NCBI GenBank assembly: GCA_949825065.1
Contig: OX463864.1
Span: 11,273,787-11,337,786 of the forward strand
Source: Odontocerum albicorne
Taxonomy: Eukaryota > Arthropoda > Insecta > Trichoptera > Odontoceridae
Reading direction: 5' to 3'
DNA length: 64,000 nucleotides
This document shows positions 52,925 to 63,721 of the stretch, one piece after another (the first letter of the stretch is position 1; every line of letters begins with the position of its first letter). Both the position numbers and the translations under genes were made by a program. Under the pieces are notes generated by a model. The model searched no databases. It saw only the letters and a list, made by a program, of their open reading frames with translations, and had not been told where the DNA came from.

Positions 52925-53410
52925 AAAAACCTATGTAATGTGGAAAGGATTTGTGTGAGTTCGTTAGTGTGGGTTTCTTCTTGTTGTTTTAATTTTGGTT
53001 GTTTTTGTATTTGTGTTTCGGTGTATTTTTTGTTTTAATTTTTATTCTTATGATTGTGTGCGGTATATTATGGGATGAATATTTTTGGTCCTTCTGTAGT
53101 GATGATGTGTGAGGAGTTGAATTTCGCAAGATGTTTCCAGTTGTATTTGAGTGTCTGTTTGTGTTTGTCAGGTTGATGAGAGCGTGCAACGGGGTTTTGT
53201 TTTTGTGTAATCAAAAATCGGAAAGAAGTATCGATTTATTTTTTCATGCTAAATATCCTCAGCGAGATACAGGCAAAAGCCTAGTTTACTGGGGAAACCC
53301 AGATCCATTAAAATTGTATGTCCAAATCAAATTACCTGTTGTTTTTTCGCAAATTGTGTATATTTCTTGTCATGTGTAATAATAAAATAAATAAATAAAT
53401 AAAATAAAAA
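52925..53410 (+). mobile_element. ~700-bp family, long partial copy
   Basis: 'tgtgcggtatattatgggat', 'gtagtgatgatgtgtgagga', 'agagcgtgcaacggggtttt' and 'gaaagaagtatcgatttatt', then 3' blocks and an 'aataaataaataaaataaaa' tail. The 'cacgacaaatgaaaggcaac' block is deleted between 'tactgggga' and 'aacccagatcc'. Confidence 0.75.
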
Positions 53411-54054
53411 TGTAAATGAACGTTTTATGGTATGATTAATTAACTTCTATATTTAATAAAAAAATATATACACGGTGATTTATGAAGGTACGACTGTAGT
53501 TTATTATTTTTCAAAGCACACCACGAAAACTCGTTTTTGTATTTTACTCCGCTGTAAGTGTTTGTGTCTCGACTTACGTTTTTTTTTGTATCGCTATTTC
53601 GGTACAGTACACTGTTTTTTCACTTCGCATAACGCACATTTCTTTCTGGTAGGTCGGGACTGAGGAAAGAGAAAGATATATGAAAGATAATTACGTCTTC
53701 GCTTTGTATACAAACAGGAGGCACAATGTATCGACGATGTACACCACACCACACCACAACTTGGTTTATTGGCTTTTTTATTTTGTTTTGTTGGCTGATT
53801 ATTTTTATTGTGTTTTGTATAGTTTTTATAATTCCTCAACGATAAATTACATTTATAATTAAATAGTAAAATTCATAAACCACATAACAACCATGTTTTT
53901 TATTTTTTTTATGGAAAATAGTCTATCAACAAGCGACAATATACCCATAAATGGCAAAATGTGAATTCAAACTATAAAAATAGCTTCATATAATTTGTAT
54001 GCTGTTTTATGTTTCACAAATACAACGTTTTGTAGAAAATGTGCAGTTTTTTTT
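53411..54054. other. unassigned sequence
   Basis: 53480-53770 has short open frames on both strands without recognised domains. No terminal repeats are seen. Confidence 0.35.
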
Positions 54055-54846
54055 ATAACACCGCTGGTACTCAATTTTCGGTATGTCCATCAGAGCCGTC
54101 TTCGATTTTTCATGACATCCTCTCGGGTGCTGTAACGCGTTCCGCGAAGCAGTTTTTTAAGTCGGTTGAACAGGAAAAAGTCGCAGGGAGCCAGATCAGG
54201 TGAATTCGAAGGCTGCTGGATAGAAGTCGTGTTATTTTTGGTCAAAAACTCATGGAAATCATGTCTTTCGCGATTTCAACGCGGTCCTTTTTTGCATGAG
54301 ATTGAGGTCTTTCGGCACCAGTTTTATAGCGACACGTCTGAGGCCCTAATCACTAACCAAAATGTCTTGAGCGGATCCATAAGCGATGTTAAAGCCCTCT
54401 GCCAACTATCTGATGGTCTATTTGCGGTTTTCGGCCAACGTTTCTTTGATTTTATCGATGTTTTCATCAGTTTTTGACTGCCACTGCGTTCGTCATCCTC
54501 GAATGACTCACGACCACTTCTGAAGCGTTCGTGCCACCGAAAAATATTTCTCCGACATTTCCAAGGTCTGCGGACCGTTAAATCCGTTTTTCACACAAAA
54601 TTGAATGCAAACTCGTTGATGCACAGTTAATTCCATTTTCAAACTTGTAAAAAATCGAAAACACGCACAAAGGTAGATGTACTCAGTACACTGTAACTTT
54701 AACAAATGTCAAGCTATGACGCTTAAATTTAGAGGGAAGTGTCAATGATAAACGTGGTAACGTAACAAAACAAAAAAAAAGAATTCCAATCAGGTGACTG
54801 ACAGCGCCACACGGTGGCCGGTCCTAAAACTTTTTGATCAAGGTAG
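54055..54846 (-). pseudogene. mariner transposase relic, left-truncated element
   Basis: The right end, cctaaaactttttgatcaag plus gtag then TA (54847-54848), matches the end of the element at 62833-63719. The minus strand starts near 54635 with MELTVHQRVCIQFCVKNGFN and SVARTLQKWS (N-terminal helix-turn-helix). After frameshifts it gives a segment equivalent to KLVPKDLNLMQK ('W VPRLLT' region) and then the C-terminal RGTR/REDV-type part down to 54055. The C-terminal end and left inverted repeat are missing. Nonsense codons are frequent. Confidence 0.75.
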
Positions 54847-54954
54847 TAGATTTTGTAAAATTTTGAAAAGTTTCGAACGAATATTTTTGTAATTTACTTC
54901 GAAAATTTTTGTTTATTTTTCAAAGTTATAGTTCTTTTTACCTGACTATTAATA

Positions 54955-55340
54955 TAGAATGTATGACAGAACACGGAATGAAGTGATATTAGGGATGAAT
55001 GTGAATTTAAGGTTGATGTGTTAAATAAGACGAAGAAAGCACGCTGTGGTGGTTTTGACATATGGAATGAATGAATGAAGAAAAACTAATAAAACAGATA
55101 TATAGTGAAGTTGTTAGTGGAAGGCGTGTGAGAGGCAGAACAAGGAAAGTATGGTTGGATCAAATAAGTGATATTTTGACAGACAGAAACGTAGAAAGTT
55201 AGATAAATCGTAACAGTTGTATGAGAAGATGTATGGATGTGAAAGAAGCGAATTATGTGTGTCGAGATCGGAAAGGCTGGCGCTACATCCTATCTGCCTA
55301 CCCCGACAGCGAAATATCGTGATAGTATGTTTGTGTATTA
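54955..55340 (+). pseudogene. non-LTR family A ORF2 C-terminus, best copy
   Basis: One plus-strand frame from about 55067 reads MNEEKLIKQIYSEVVSGRRV, RGRTRKVWLDQISDILTDRN, a stop, then NRNSCMRRCMDVKEANYVCR and DRKGWRYILSAYPDSE before a stop. This defines the terminal domain shared by more than a dozen fragments here. The antisense of its last codons is the widespread 'gtcggggtaggcaga'-like phrase. The catalytic reverse transcriptase region is absent, consistent with 5' truncation. Confidence 0.75.
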
Positions 55341-55544
55341 ATATTGATAAACTTTTTGAAGATTTTTCAAAGGATTAATTTACGAGTTTTTTTTTAATGT
55401 ATAGCTACCTACTACAGAAAATTTTGTTTAACTTGATTCAAGTCTAAAAAACGAATAAATCTATTTATAACTTGAATTTGTATACAACATGTACTTTTAG
55501 TTAATTTATTTGTTAAGATATTTATTGTAAAATATATGAATAGA

Positions 55545-55625
55545 TAATTTATTGTGATACGGTAATCTTTTCCAACCATCCAGATAACTGTTAAGTAGAT
55601 AAGTATCAATCAGCGGATGAAAGGT
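55545..55625 (-). mobile_element. SINE-1 tail fragment, antisense
   Basis: 'gtgatacggtaatcttttcc' and 'aaccatccagataactgtta' match the tail complement and adjacent body. Confidence 0.4.
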
Positions 55626-55765
55626 TATAAGATTATTTTTACAAATAAAATACTTTGTTACAGTTAAAACATTACAAAATAAATTGAAAAAAGCAGCGTA
55701 CAAAATATTAGCGAATGTCACCAAATACAGGAAAATAAGAAGGCAGATGAGAAAGTAAAAGAATT

Positions 55766-55900
55766 AGGAGCTTTGGAGAAAGATAATAGTTTAGGAGCTA
55801 TGGAGAAATATACTAGTTTAGGAGCTATGGAAAAAGATATAAGTTTAGGAGCTATGGAGAAAGATATTAGTTTAGGAGCTATGGAGAAAAATATTAGTTA
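55766..55900 (+). repeat. 27-bp tandem repeat (5 copies)
   Basis: Unit tttaggagctatggagaaag plus atattag; in one frame it reads MEKDISLGA five times. It stops exactly where a ~700-family copy begins (55903). Confidence 0.9.
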
Positions 55901-55902
55901 TC

Positions 55903-56090
55903 AGAAAGAAGTATCGATTTATTTTTTCATGCTATATGTCTTCAGTGAGATACAGGCAAAAGCCTAGTTTACTGGGGACACGACAAATGAAAGGCAACAA
56001 ACCCAGATCCATTTAAATTGTGTTTCAAAATTAAATTACCTGTTATTTTTTCGCAAATTATGTATATTTCTTGTCATGTGTAAAAAATAT
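55903..56090 (+). mobile_element. ~700-bp family, 3' part
   Basis: 'cagaaagaagtatcgattta', 'tactggggacacgacaaatg' and 'gtatatttcttgtcatgtgt' with an A-rich tail; 5'-truncated. Confidence 0.75.
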
Positions 56091-56615
56091 ATATTTCGTA
56101 TTTGAAGAGAGAATGAGTATTTACCAAAGCTAACTTGACAAAAAAACCTAAGAAAAATCATTAGAAATATAGTTTTTCTTTTCGTATAAATATATTATTT
56201 CAACGCTATAATTAAACCACAACAAAGTTCCCCTAATTAATTATACTGTAAAAATTATAAACTTTTATTTTCGACGTTTATTTCTTAAAGTAATAAGCTT
56301 TTACAAAGTAAATAATTTACGAAATCGTAATACGGCTGTTACATTTAACTTTATCGGACTTTTAACAATGCAAGTTCAACTTGCAACTGAGAACCACTGA
56401 AGTAACATTGGTTAATTAACTAATCTAGAGGGACTAATTGATGTTTATTAAGTAAAACGCTACATTTTTTTTAATGAGTGATAAAACATACATATACATG
56501 ATGTATTAGAAAGGGTTTTATTAACTTTTTTTTTTAAATTAAAAAAAAACGAATCAATCATTTAGCATATAATTCATTTTCCTAAAAAATCGACGTCATC
56601 ATTGCAGTTAATTAA
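56091..56615. other. unassigned AT-rich sequence
   Basis: No recognised features. Confidence 0.4.
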
Positions 56616-56621
56616 AAAATC

Positions 56622-56870
56622 ATGGAGACATCATCATCAGCCTTACAACTCAGGAAGGGACTTGACTACCTTCAGGATTCTCTTCCATCTACCTTTCTCA
56701 TCAGCATTTCTTCTTCAATTGGTTACAACTCGTGTGTGACTGTTCTCTGTACACCATCCAGCCTTCTCAGCTTTGATCACCTTACCCTCATACCCACCAT
56801 TCAGATAGCTGAACAAAGCCATCCTTGCAGTTTCCTGCATGCGATATAGTCCTGCATAAGTGTGCAAGCT
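56622..56870 (-). mobile_element. possible LINE 3' fragment
   Basis: The plus strand begins 'acatcatcatcagccttaca', and the minus strand ends RWKRILKVVKSLPEL before a stop, resembling the last residues of LINE ORF2 proteins followed by (ATG)n-like sequence. Weak. Confidence 0.3.
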
Positions 56871-56959
56871 AGTGCAGTCTAGCAATTTTATAATTTTTGC
56901 TATACAATATACAAATCTCGTTATGATCATTAAATTTAAAAATTAGAAATGGAATACGA

Positions 56960-57115
56960 TAGACTATCACTCGTGATAGAGTATTATTGACAGCCATGCT
57001 GTAAATGGAAGATGTGTGGACGTGTATTGGTTTATTGTGAAGATATGAAGGTAGTAGCTACGGCCATTTGATAAAGAACTTCCCCACATCTGTATATACT
57101 TAGAAAAACATATTT
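56960..57115 (-). mobile_element. SINE family 4 copy, diverged
   Basis: 'gagtattattgacag', 'gatatgaaggtagtagctac' and 'cccacatctgtatatactta' match 740-860. Confidence 0.4.
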
Positions 57116-57370
57116 AATAAGAAAACTGCAAAACACTAAAAAAACTTTTGCGCACTTTCCAATATGTGGTAGTAATTCGTTCGACTTTATGTTAAATGTA
57201 GTGTATGTGTGATATATAATTATTAATTTTGACAAGACTTCCCAAAAGTAGTCGTCTTCAAGCGCTTCCTAAAGCTGCACACATCACTCATATCTCTTAC
57301 ACTTAGAGGCAAATTATTATCGCCGCAGGACTAGTAACAACAAAAGGATCTATAATAAGAAATCGCGACA
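57116..57370. other. unassigned sequence
   Basis: No recognised element. Confidence 0.4.
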
Positions 57371-57374
57371 AGAC

Positions 57375-57800
57375 CAAAGTAGTAAAACAAGTCCGAAAGT
57401 AAATCCGCCAGGAATCAAACCTGAGGCTTGCTTAGTATAAATACTAACCGTTATACTATATACGACTGCTAGAAATATATATTCATTACCTTTTCTATGT
57501 CGATCATTGAGTAAAACCAGTCCGAAAATAAATCCGCCAGGAATCGAACCCGCTTTCTTAACGTGAATGCTACCCGATATATCACAGCCGCTAGAAACAT
57601 AAGTATATTATTTTGATCAACTTTTTCCCTTTCGGTATATGCGTAAAACCAGTTTACAAGTGAAGCAATCATGAATCGAACTTGAGACACCCGCTCCCTT
57701 AGCGTGTATGCTAACTGTTCGACATGGACCGCTAGAACTTGAGACACCCGCTCCCTTAGCGGGTATGCTAACTGTTCGACATGGACCGCTAGAAAGATAA
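57375..57800 (-). mobile_element. tandem SINE-2 cluster
   Basis: Three antisense units ('agtccgaaagtaaatccgcc' at about 57391, 57512 onward, and a third from about 57645) are spaced about 120-130 bp apart. The last has an extra perfect-looking 57-bp duplication ('cttgagacacccgctccctt' at 57681 and 57738). Each unit has a B-box complement (ggaatcgaacccgc, atgaatcgaacttg). A minus frame (57469-57879) remains open through much of it and reads VLAVHVEQLAYPLRERVSQV-like repeats; no known protein. Confidence 0.7.
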
Positions 57801-57929
57801 GTGTATTATTTTGATTACCTTTTCTGTGAAGATAAATCAATAAAATATAGTACAATACGTTCGTTGACCTCAAACCCAATCAACCACTTAAAGATAAGAA
57901 TTGGTCCTCGCTTTGACTTAAGTGCTTCA

Positions 57930-58155
57930 TAAAGATACAGTCCATCACGCCGTTTCCGAGTCGGGGTAGCTAGAAAGGACAGAGCAGTTTCACATTATCT
58001 ACAACCATATTCAATTTCATACACTTAATCTAACCATACGTTTCTTGGTCTTCCTCTACCACGTGTTCCACTCACTAGCACTAATATTTGGTTGGTTAGT
58101 CGTTCTTAATTCATTCGTTCCACGTGACCAAACCATATCAGAGTTCTCTTTTTCG
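57930..58155 (-). mobile_element. non-LTR family A 3' fragment
   Basis: 'ccatcacgccgtttccgagt' and 'cggggtagctagaaagg' (terminal codons complement), 'taatctaaccatacgtttct' and 'cgttccacgtgaccaaacca' (HVERMN-WFGH region) in order. Confidence 0.6.
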
Positions 58156-58249
58156 TCTTACTCAGCACATCAGTTCACATTAATTCATAATCACTTCATT
58201 TCGTATTCTATCATACATTTCTACTGCATTTATGTTCTGTAATTAAGTA

Positions 58250-58475
58250 TAATTATACCACACCTTCCTCTCACATTTATACTGTATATTCATTTTGTTA
58301 GTCTTTCTTCATTTATCTATTCTACATGCCCAAACCATCCCAAGTGGACTTAATCCTCCTACTTAATACAATAGTCTTAGATTGACATTCATTCTTAATG
58401 ACTTCACTTCATATTCTATTATACATTGTCACTCCATGGATTCTTCTCAGTGTATCCATGAAATCGGTTCTTTAA
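58250..58475 (-). mobile_element. second non-LTR family A fragment, parallel
   Basis: Again 'cacaccttcctctcacattt', 'ttcatttatctattctacat' and 'gcccaaaccatcccaagtgg', and upstream coding to 'ttacacgtttatattccact'. It repeats the region already seen in the preceding fragment, so it is a separate copy. Confidence 0.55.
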
Positions 58476-58734
58476 GTTTTTACACGTTTATATTCCACTC
58501 ATATACGAGTATATCAAAGTTGATTCTAAAATACCATTGTGGGTTGTTTCATTATATACTCGTATATGATAGATGACAAGAAAAAACAAGTTTACTAACT
58601 GAAAGAAAGTTAAGTCAATGTTGTTATTTTTATTTTGTTTTCTAAATTTACTTAGTTATATCAAGTGGTCAAAACTTTATATAAAGAACTATTAATTGAA
58701 AAATCCAAAAATGTACACAACATGCCTTTAATCG

Positions 58735-59080
58735 TCGTTGCTGGGCCTCATAGCCGAGGATTCCTTCGCTATTCCAATGTCAATTCAGTTAGAAAGCGAA
58801 GCTGTACCATGGAGTTTTTTTTTTGAGTGAGTGAACTGTTGGACACCAGCAAACTCACCGGCCATACCGATGTACTGGATCCGATGGCACACCAATGTGA
58901 GTCGATCGGAGTACACCGGTACGTTTTTTCTCTCTCATTTTGAAAGAATAGCTATAACCGAAGTCATAGGTATTCTTACACCCCTGAATACTAGGCGAGA
59001 GTAGCACAGCGCGAAGTTTGAACTGACGACCTTCCGCATGGAAGTCCAGTGCGCTACCGCGCAGTCATGCACCTCAAATA
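58735..59080 (-). mobile_element. tRNA-derived SINE-3
   Basis: Second copy of the family at 22490-22835. It has the clearer tRNA-like head on the minus strand: 'gcgcggtagcgcactggact' then 'ggaaggtcgtcagttcaaac' (A- and B-box-like). Confidence 0.7.
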
Positions 59081-60370
59081 CCTTTAATTCAAGACAAGTC
59101 ACAAGTCGAAACTGTTCGTAAAATGACTTGTGCATATTTATGGATATTTTATATTTTGATGTATATTTTCAATAAAAAAATCGTCTTACCTCTCATTTCA
59201 GCATTTGGCAAAATACAACTAGGAATAATTATAATAAAATTGACCGAAATATAAGAAAAAAGACATTTTTACGAGTTTTTTTAGATTTATTTAACAACAG
59301 TATATTTTTTAGATTTATTTAATAACATTGCCTCGGTGTGGAATAAATTTTCATTTAAATTGGAAAAAAATCCGAATTAAAAGCATTTAGAAAATATGGA
59401 ATAACGTCCAGATAACCTTGAAAGTTTAGAGATAAGAAGAATACGTGGATCTGTTGTCTTTGCCTACCCCAAAAGGGACATAGCGTGATAGTAGTATTTA
59501 TGAGTATTAATACATGGTATACCTTAACACTTTTCCAGTAGACCGTCAACATGCAGTTAATTATTAATTAATTAAAAAATATTATTATATCATAGTTTTG
59601 AAAAATATTTCGAATGCATAAAAATCCCTTTTTACTGCTTTAATATTAAATAAAAATCCATGGTTATTTATCATCTCTGCATACCCCGAAAGGGACATGG
59701 AGTTATAGTATGTATGTACGTGACATTGTAAATGTTTGAAAAATTATTAATATTGAATTTATTCTGTACAATAAATAGTAATATTGTTATTTGTTACTAA
59801 TACATTGCTATTTAAATATTCTTTTTAGGCCCTTTCGCACCTTATTGTATTTCATAGTACTTATTAAGTATCTTTCATAGTTTCAAAAACACTCCGATGT
59901 CTAAGTGTTACAATATTTTATTATGAAAAGCAACAAACGTGTCATATATTTATTATAATTATAATCAATCGCCTTATGCAACCGAATCAACTGCAATAAA
60001 GTAGTGATATTTTTTCCACACAATACTAGTGAAAGAGAACGTCTACTTGTGTACGATGATGCATCAAATAAAATGCACTCAGTTTTTATGCACCGACTCA
60101 CCCAGCATCCCAACACAGGACCGATTGTGTTAGGTCAGTACAGCAAGAGTGAATGACCTCCCTCTGTTAGAGGATGCATCTTATAAATGAAAGAATGCAC
60201 GAGAAAAAATAAAAGCATCTTCTTTCTCTCGGGTCGATGCACGCTAAAAAACTGCACGCCGCTGTTCTTTTCCTATACATTGTTGCGTAATAAAATATAT
60301 ATTTAATATAACGAACTTACTGAATTCATCTTTTCTTTTCACACGATAATTTTTTAGAAGACATTGATAC
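59081..60370. other. unassigned; two tiny non-LTR A ends
   Basis: 59440-59495 (gtctttgcctaccccaaaag, ggacatagcgtgatagta) and 59670-59715 (ctgcataccccgaaagggac) are the terminal-codon signature of family A. 60000-60240 is less AT-rich and unrecognised. Confidence 0.45.
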
Positions 60371-60396
60371 TCTATTGTTAATGTTATAAGAATATT

Positions 60397-61380
60397 TATT
60401 GTTTTGTACGAGTATTTTAAATTTTGTAAGGATATTATTTTTGACATTGTCAATTTTATGATGTTTTTTTTCTATTCTAAATTTTGTAACGATATTTACG
60501 AGTATATCACATTGTCAATTTTCGGAGATATTCTTTTATCTTCTCAATTTTGTGAGGATATTGATTTTATACTTTCAATGTTGGAACGGTGTTGTTTTTT
60601 TACATTCACAATTTCGTGAGGATGTTGTTTATATATTCTCAAATTTGTAACAATATTGTTTATGTTTATATTGTCAATTTTTTAAGGATAATTTTTTATA
60701 TTTCAATTTTCGGAGGATATACTTTCAACTGTGTTTTCAGTGTTTTTATACTTTTAACCTTGCAACGTTGTTGGTTTTAGAATAACAATTTTGTGAGGAT
60801 GTTGTTTATCAAATATATTTTCAATTTTGTAACAATATTGTTCATATTATATTGTCCATTTTTTAAGGATATTTTTTTGTCTTTCAATTTTGTGAGGATA
60901 TACTTCAAACAGTTTTTTCAGTGTTTTTATACTTTCAACATTGCAACGTTGTTGTTTTTAGATTGACAATCTTGTGAGGATATACTTTCAACCGTTTTTT
61001 CAGTGTTTTTATACTCTCAATATTGCAACGGTGTTGTTTTTTGCATTGATAATGTTGTTTTTATATTTTCAAATTTGTAACGATATTCTTTAAATTATAA
61101 TGCCAATTTTTGAAAAAAAAGTTTATACTGTCAATTTTGTGAGAATATTGTTTTTACACTTTCAATGTTGCAACAGTGTTGTCCTTCACATTGACAATTT
61201 TGTGTGAATATTGTTTTTCTATTGTCAATTCGGCGATGGTATTGTTATTTACATTGTAAACTCTTATTTATTGAAGCTCTTATTTAATGGAAATTATTAT
61301 TTACATTGTAAACTCTTATTTACGGACATTATTATTTACATTGTAAACTCTTATTTAAGGAAATTCTTATTTAATGGGAA
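60397..61380. repeat. degenerate tandem array (~60-70-bp composite units)
   Basis: Recurring 'tcaattttgtgaggatattg', 'actttcaatgttgcaacggt' and 'tgttgtttttacattgacaa' blocks are irregularly ordered. The last part (61250-61370) is three copies of 'tttacattgtaaactcttat'. Related sequence reappears at about 61925-62180 (ttacattgtcagttttatga, gtccattttgggaaaatgtt) beyond the Penelope-like segment, so the array probably flanked the insertion. Confidence 0.8.
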
Positions 61381-61771
61381 AGGCAAAAATGGAATACTTA
61401 GCAACAGTGGTGTATATAAACTTTTATGTGCTGACTGTGATAATTTTTATATAGGAAAGACAAGAAGATCCTTTGAAAAGAGATTTCGTGAACACAAATC
61501 TACCTTAACAAATCCTTTAATTTATTCTGAAATGGCTAATCATTGTCACCGTGAAAACCATACTTTTTCTATCGATGATGCCAAATTCTTACATATCAGT
61601 AGTAACGGAAATAAATTGGACAGATTAGAAGCCCTTGAAATTTCTAAGTCAGTACATCGATCCGAACATCTGGTAAACACATATATCCAAAAAATCTCTC
61701 CGCTACTGGCCGAGATCGTCCCATGCCTCCCTCAACGCTCAGTCCCCAACCCGAATGTCCCCAACCGTTGA
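61378..61771 (+). pseudogene. Penelope-like element GIY-YIG endonuclease domain (5'-truncated)
   Basis: The frame is open from within the upstream repeats (61211) and the domain begins at about 61380. In the 186-residue frame, GVY is at 67-69, Cys73/Cys76 form a C-x2-C pair, YIG is at 80-82, Arg91 is in KRF, and Glu94-His95 follow. The domain then continues with MANHCHRENHTFSIDDAKFL and ends near NVPNR before TGA. GVYKL-C--C--FYIGKT-R-F--R--EH is the C-terminal endonuclease signature of Penelope-like retroelements. The reverse transcriptase part is missing, so this is a 3' fragment. The domain itself has no stop, suggesting a fairly recent insertion. Confidence 0.85.
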
Positions 61772-61925
61772 AGCATGTATCATACTCGTATATCGGTACC
61801 AGTTCGAACATAATTTAGTCTTGTTTGTGCCCCTCTGAATATGAGGTGAAAGTCTTGAAACTGGTAGGGTTATACCGTTACAAAAAAGTTAAATAAACAG
61901 TGTTTGATAAAATAAATTATAATAT
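61772..61925 (+). mobile_element. Penelope-like element 3' end
   Basis: After the stop, 'tcttgtttgtgcccctctga', 'atatgaggtgaaagtcttga', 'ctggtagggttataccgtta' and 'aacagtgtttgataaaataa' equal one arm of the palindromic modules at 4369, 7455 and 33440. A second, opposed arm is absent here. Confidence 0.8.
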
Positions 61926-62832
61926 TTTACATTGTCAGTTTTATGAGGAAAAAGTTTGTTTTTTGTCAATTTTACTAACGTACCTGCTATAATTGTTTTC
62001 ATAACTGTTTGTAACAATAAAAATATTAATAATATTATTATCAATATAAACAGACAGCATAAATGCTGTTAATAAATGTTATATATCAAATTATATATCT
62101 GTCATATTTTCATAAAAAATATAATTTTTAGAGAATATTGTTTTGAAATTGTCCATTTTGGGAAAATGTTGCATTTTTTCAAACCAATTTTATAACATTA
62201 TTTTTCTAGCCCGTAGTTTTTATGAATCATGCCAATGGAAATGTGAGAAAGATGATTAAAACACATAAAGTTTTTTTATTTAACTAAATTATGGTGTTTA
62301 CTTCCATGGCAACATTATTATTAGATTTTAAAATATATTCAGCAGCTTTTGGTCAATATCTTATAATTAAAAAATCACATTTAACCATAGGGTTTGAAAC
62401 TTTATATTTTGCTGTAAAACTGAATTAAGTTCGTATTTTTTTAGTCGTATCAAAATAATCCTTCGTGACTAATAATTTTTAAAAAATCTCCTAAATTTAT
62501 CAAAACCAAAATTAAAACATTTATATTCATTGTCATTGTCGATGATATTTTGTAATATTATAAAAAAAATAAGTAATACGATGTTTAAAAATATGAAAGA
62601 AATCACCAATAATAAATATACGATTTTGAACCATTAATAAATAATTTTTGAGACCTCCCAATTATATTTAGCAAGAAAACTATTTTATTCATGGGGCTAT
62701 GGGAGGATGAATTATTATTGCATTGAGTTCTTTATGAAGATTTTTCAATTTATCGCTTGTCAATTTTTTGAAGTTCAAGTAGTCAATGAGTGCTTCATGT
62801 TTAATTTTTTTTTAAATCTTAAAAAAACATTA
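61926..62832. other. unassigned AT-rich sequence with array remnants
   Basis: Repeat-array remnants up to about 62180, then AT-rich sequence without recognised features. Confidence 0.4.
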
Positions 62833-63719
62833 CTACCTTGATCAAAAGGTTTTAGGACTTTATTCATAAAATCGAAAATACAAGTTTATTCATCAAAATC
62901 GATATGGTTCCTATCAAAGTACTTCCCATCGACTGCAACGCACTTACGCCAGCGCTTGATCCAATCCTCGAAACACCGCTGGTACTCAATTTTTAGTATG
63001 TCCATCAGAGCCGTCTTCGATTTTTTCATGACATCCTCTCGGGTGCTGTAACGCGTTCCGCGAAGTGGTTTTTTAAGTCGGTTAAGCTGGAAAAAGTTGC
63101 AGGGAGCCAGATCAGGTGAATTCAAAGGCTGCTGGATAGTATTCGTGTTGTTTTTGGTCAAAAACTCATGGAAATCATGTATTTCGCGATTTCAACGCGG
63201 TCTTGCAGCAACACGTCTGAGGCCCAAATCACTATCCAAAATGTCTTGAGTGGATCCATAAGCGATGTTCAAGTCCTCTGCCAGCTCTTTGATGGTCAAT
63301 TTGCGGTTTTAGGCCAACGTTTCTTTGATTTTATCGATGTTTTCATCGGTTGTTGACTGCCACTGCGTTCGTCATCCTTGACCGACTCACGACCACTTCT
63401 GAAGCGTTCGTGCCACCGAAAAACACTTCTCCAACATTTCCAAGGTCTGCGGAACGTTAAATCTGTTTTTAACACAAAATTTAATGCAAATTCGTTGATG
63501 CACAGTTGATGCCATTTTCAAACTTGTAAAAAATCGAAAATACGCACAAAATTAGATGTGCTCAGTACAACGTAACTTTTACAAATGTCAAACTATGACG
63601 CTGAAATTTGGAGGGAAGTTTCAATGACAGATGTGGTAACCTAACAAAAAAAAAGAATTCCAATCGAGTGACTGACAGCGCCACGCGGTGGTCGGTCCTA
63701 AAACTTTTGATCAAGGTAG
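62833..63719 (-). mobile_element. internally deleted mariner element, 887 bp
   Basis: Inverted ends ctaccttgatcaaaaggttt and inward ctaccttgatcaaaagtttt are flanked by TA at 62831-62832 and 63720-63721. It is shorter than a typical mariner by about 400 bp. It contains the coding relic described next. Confidence 0.85.
62886..63516 (-). pseudogene. mariner transposase with internal deletion
   Basis: From the ATG near 63514: MASTVHQRICIKFCVKNRFN and ARTLQKWS (first helix-turn-helix), a stop, NIDKIKETLA, a stop, KLTIKELAEDLNIAYGSTQD (second helix-turn-helix), LDLGLRRVAARPR, then a jump to SPDLAPCNFFQLNRLKKPLR and the end GKYFDRNHIDFDE. The catalytic core between the second helix-turn-helix and SPDLAP is deleted. 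The third catalytic position, normally Asp in APxDxxLF, reads Asn here (APCNFF). Clearly inactive. Confidence 0.8.
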
Positions 63720-63721
63720 TA

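Noticed and set aside
53594..53862. Overlapping 60-80-residue frames on both strands as genes
   Set aside because: Both strands are open at once with no recognised domain, which is expected by chance here.
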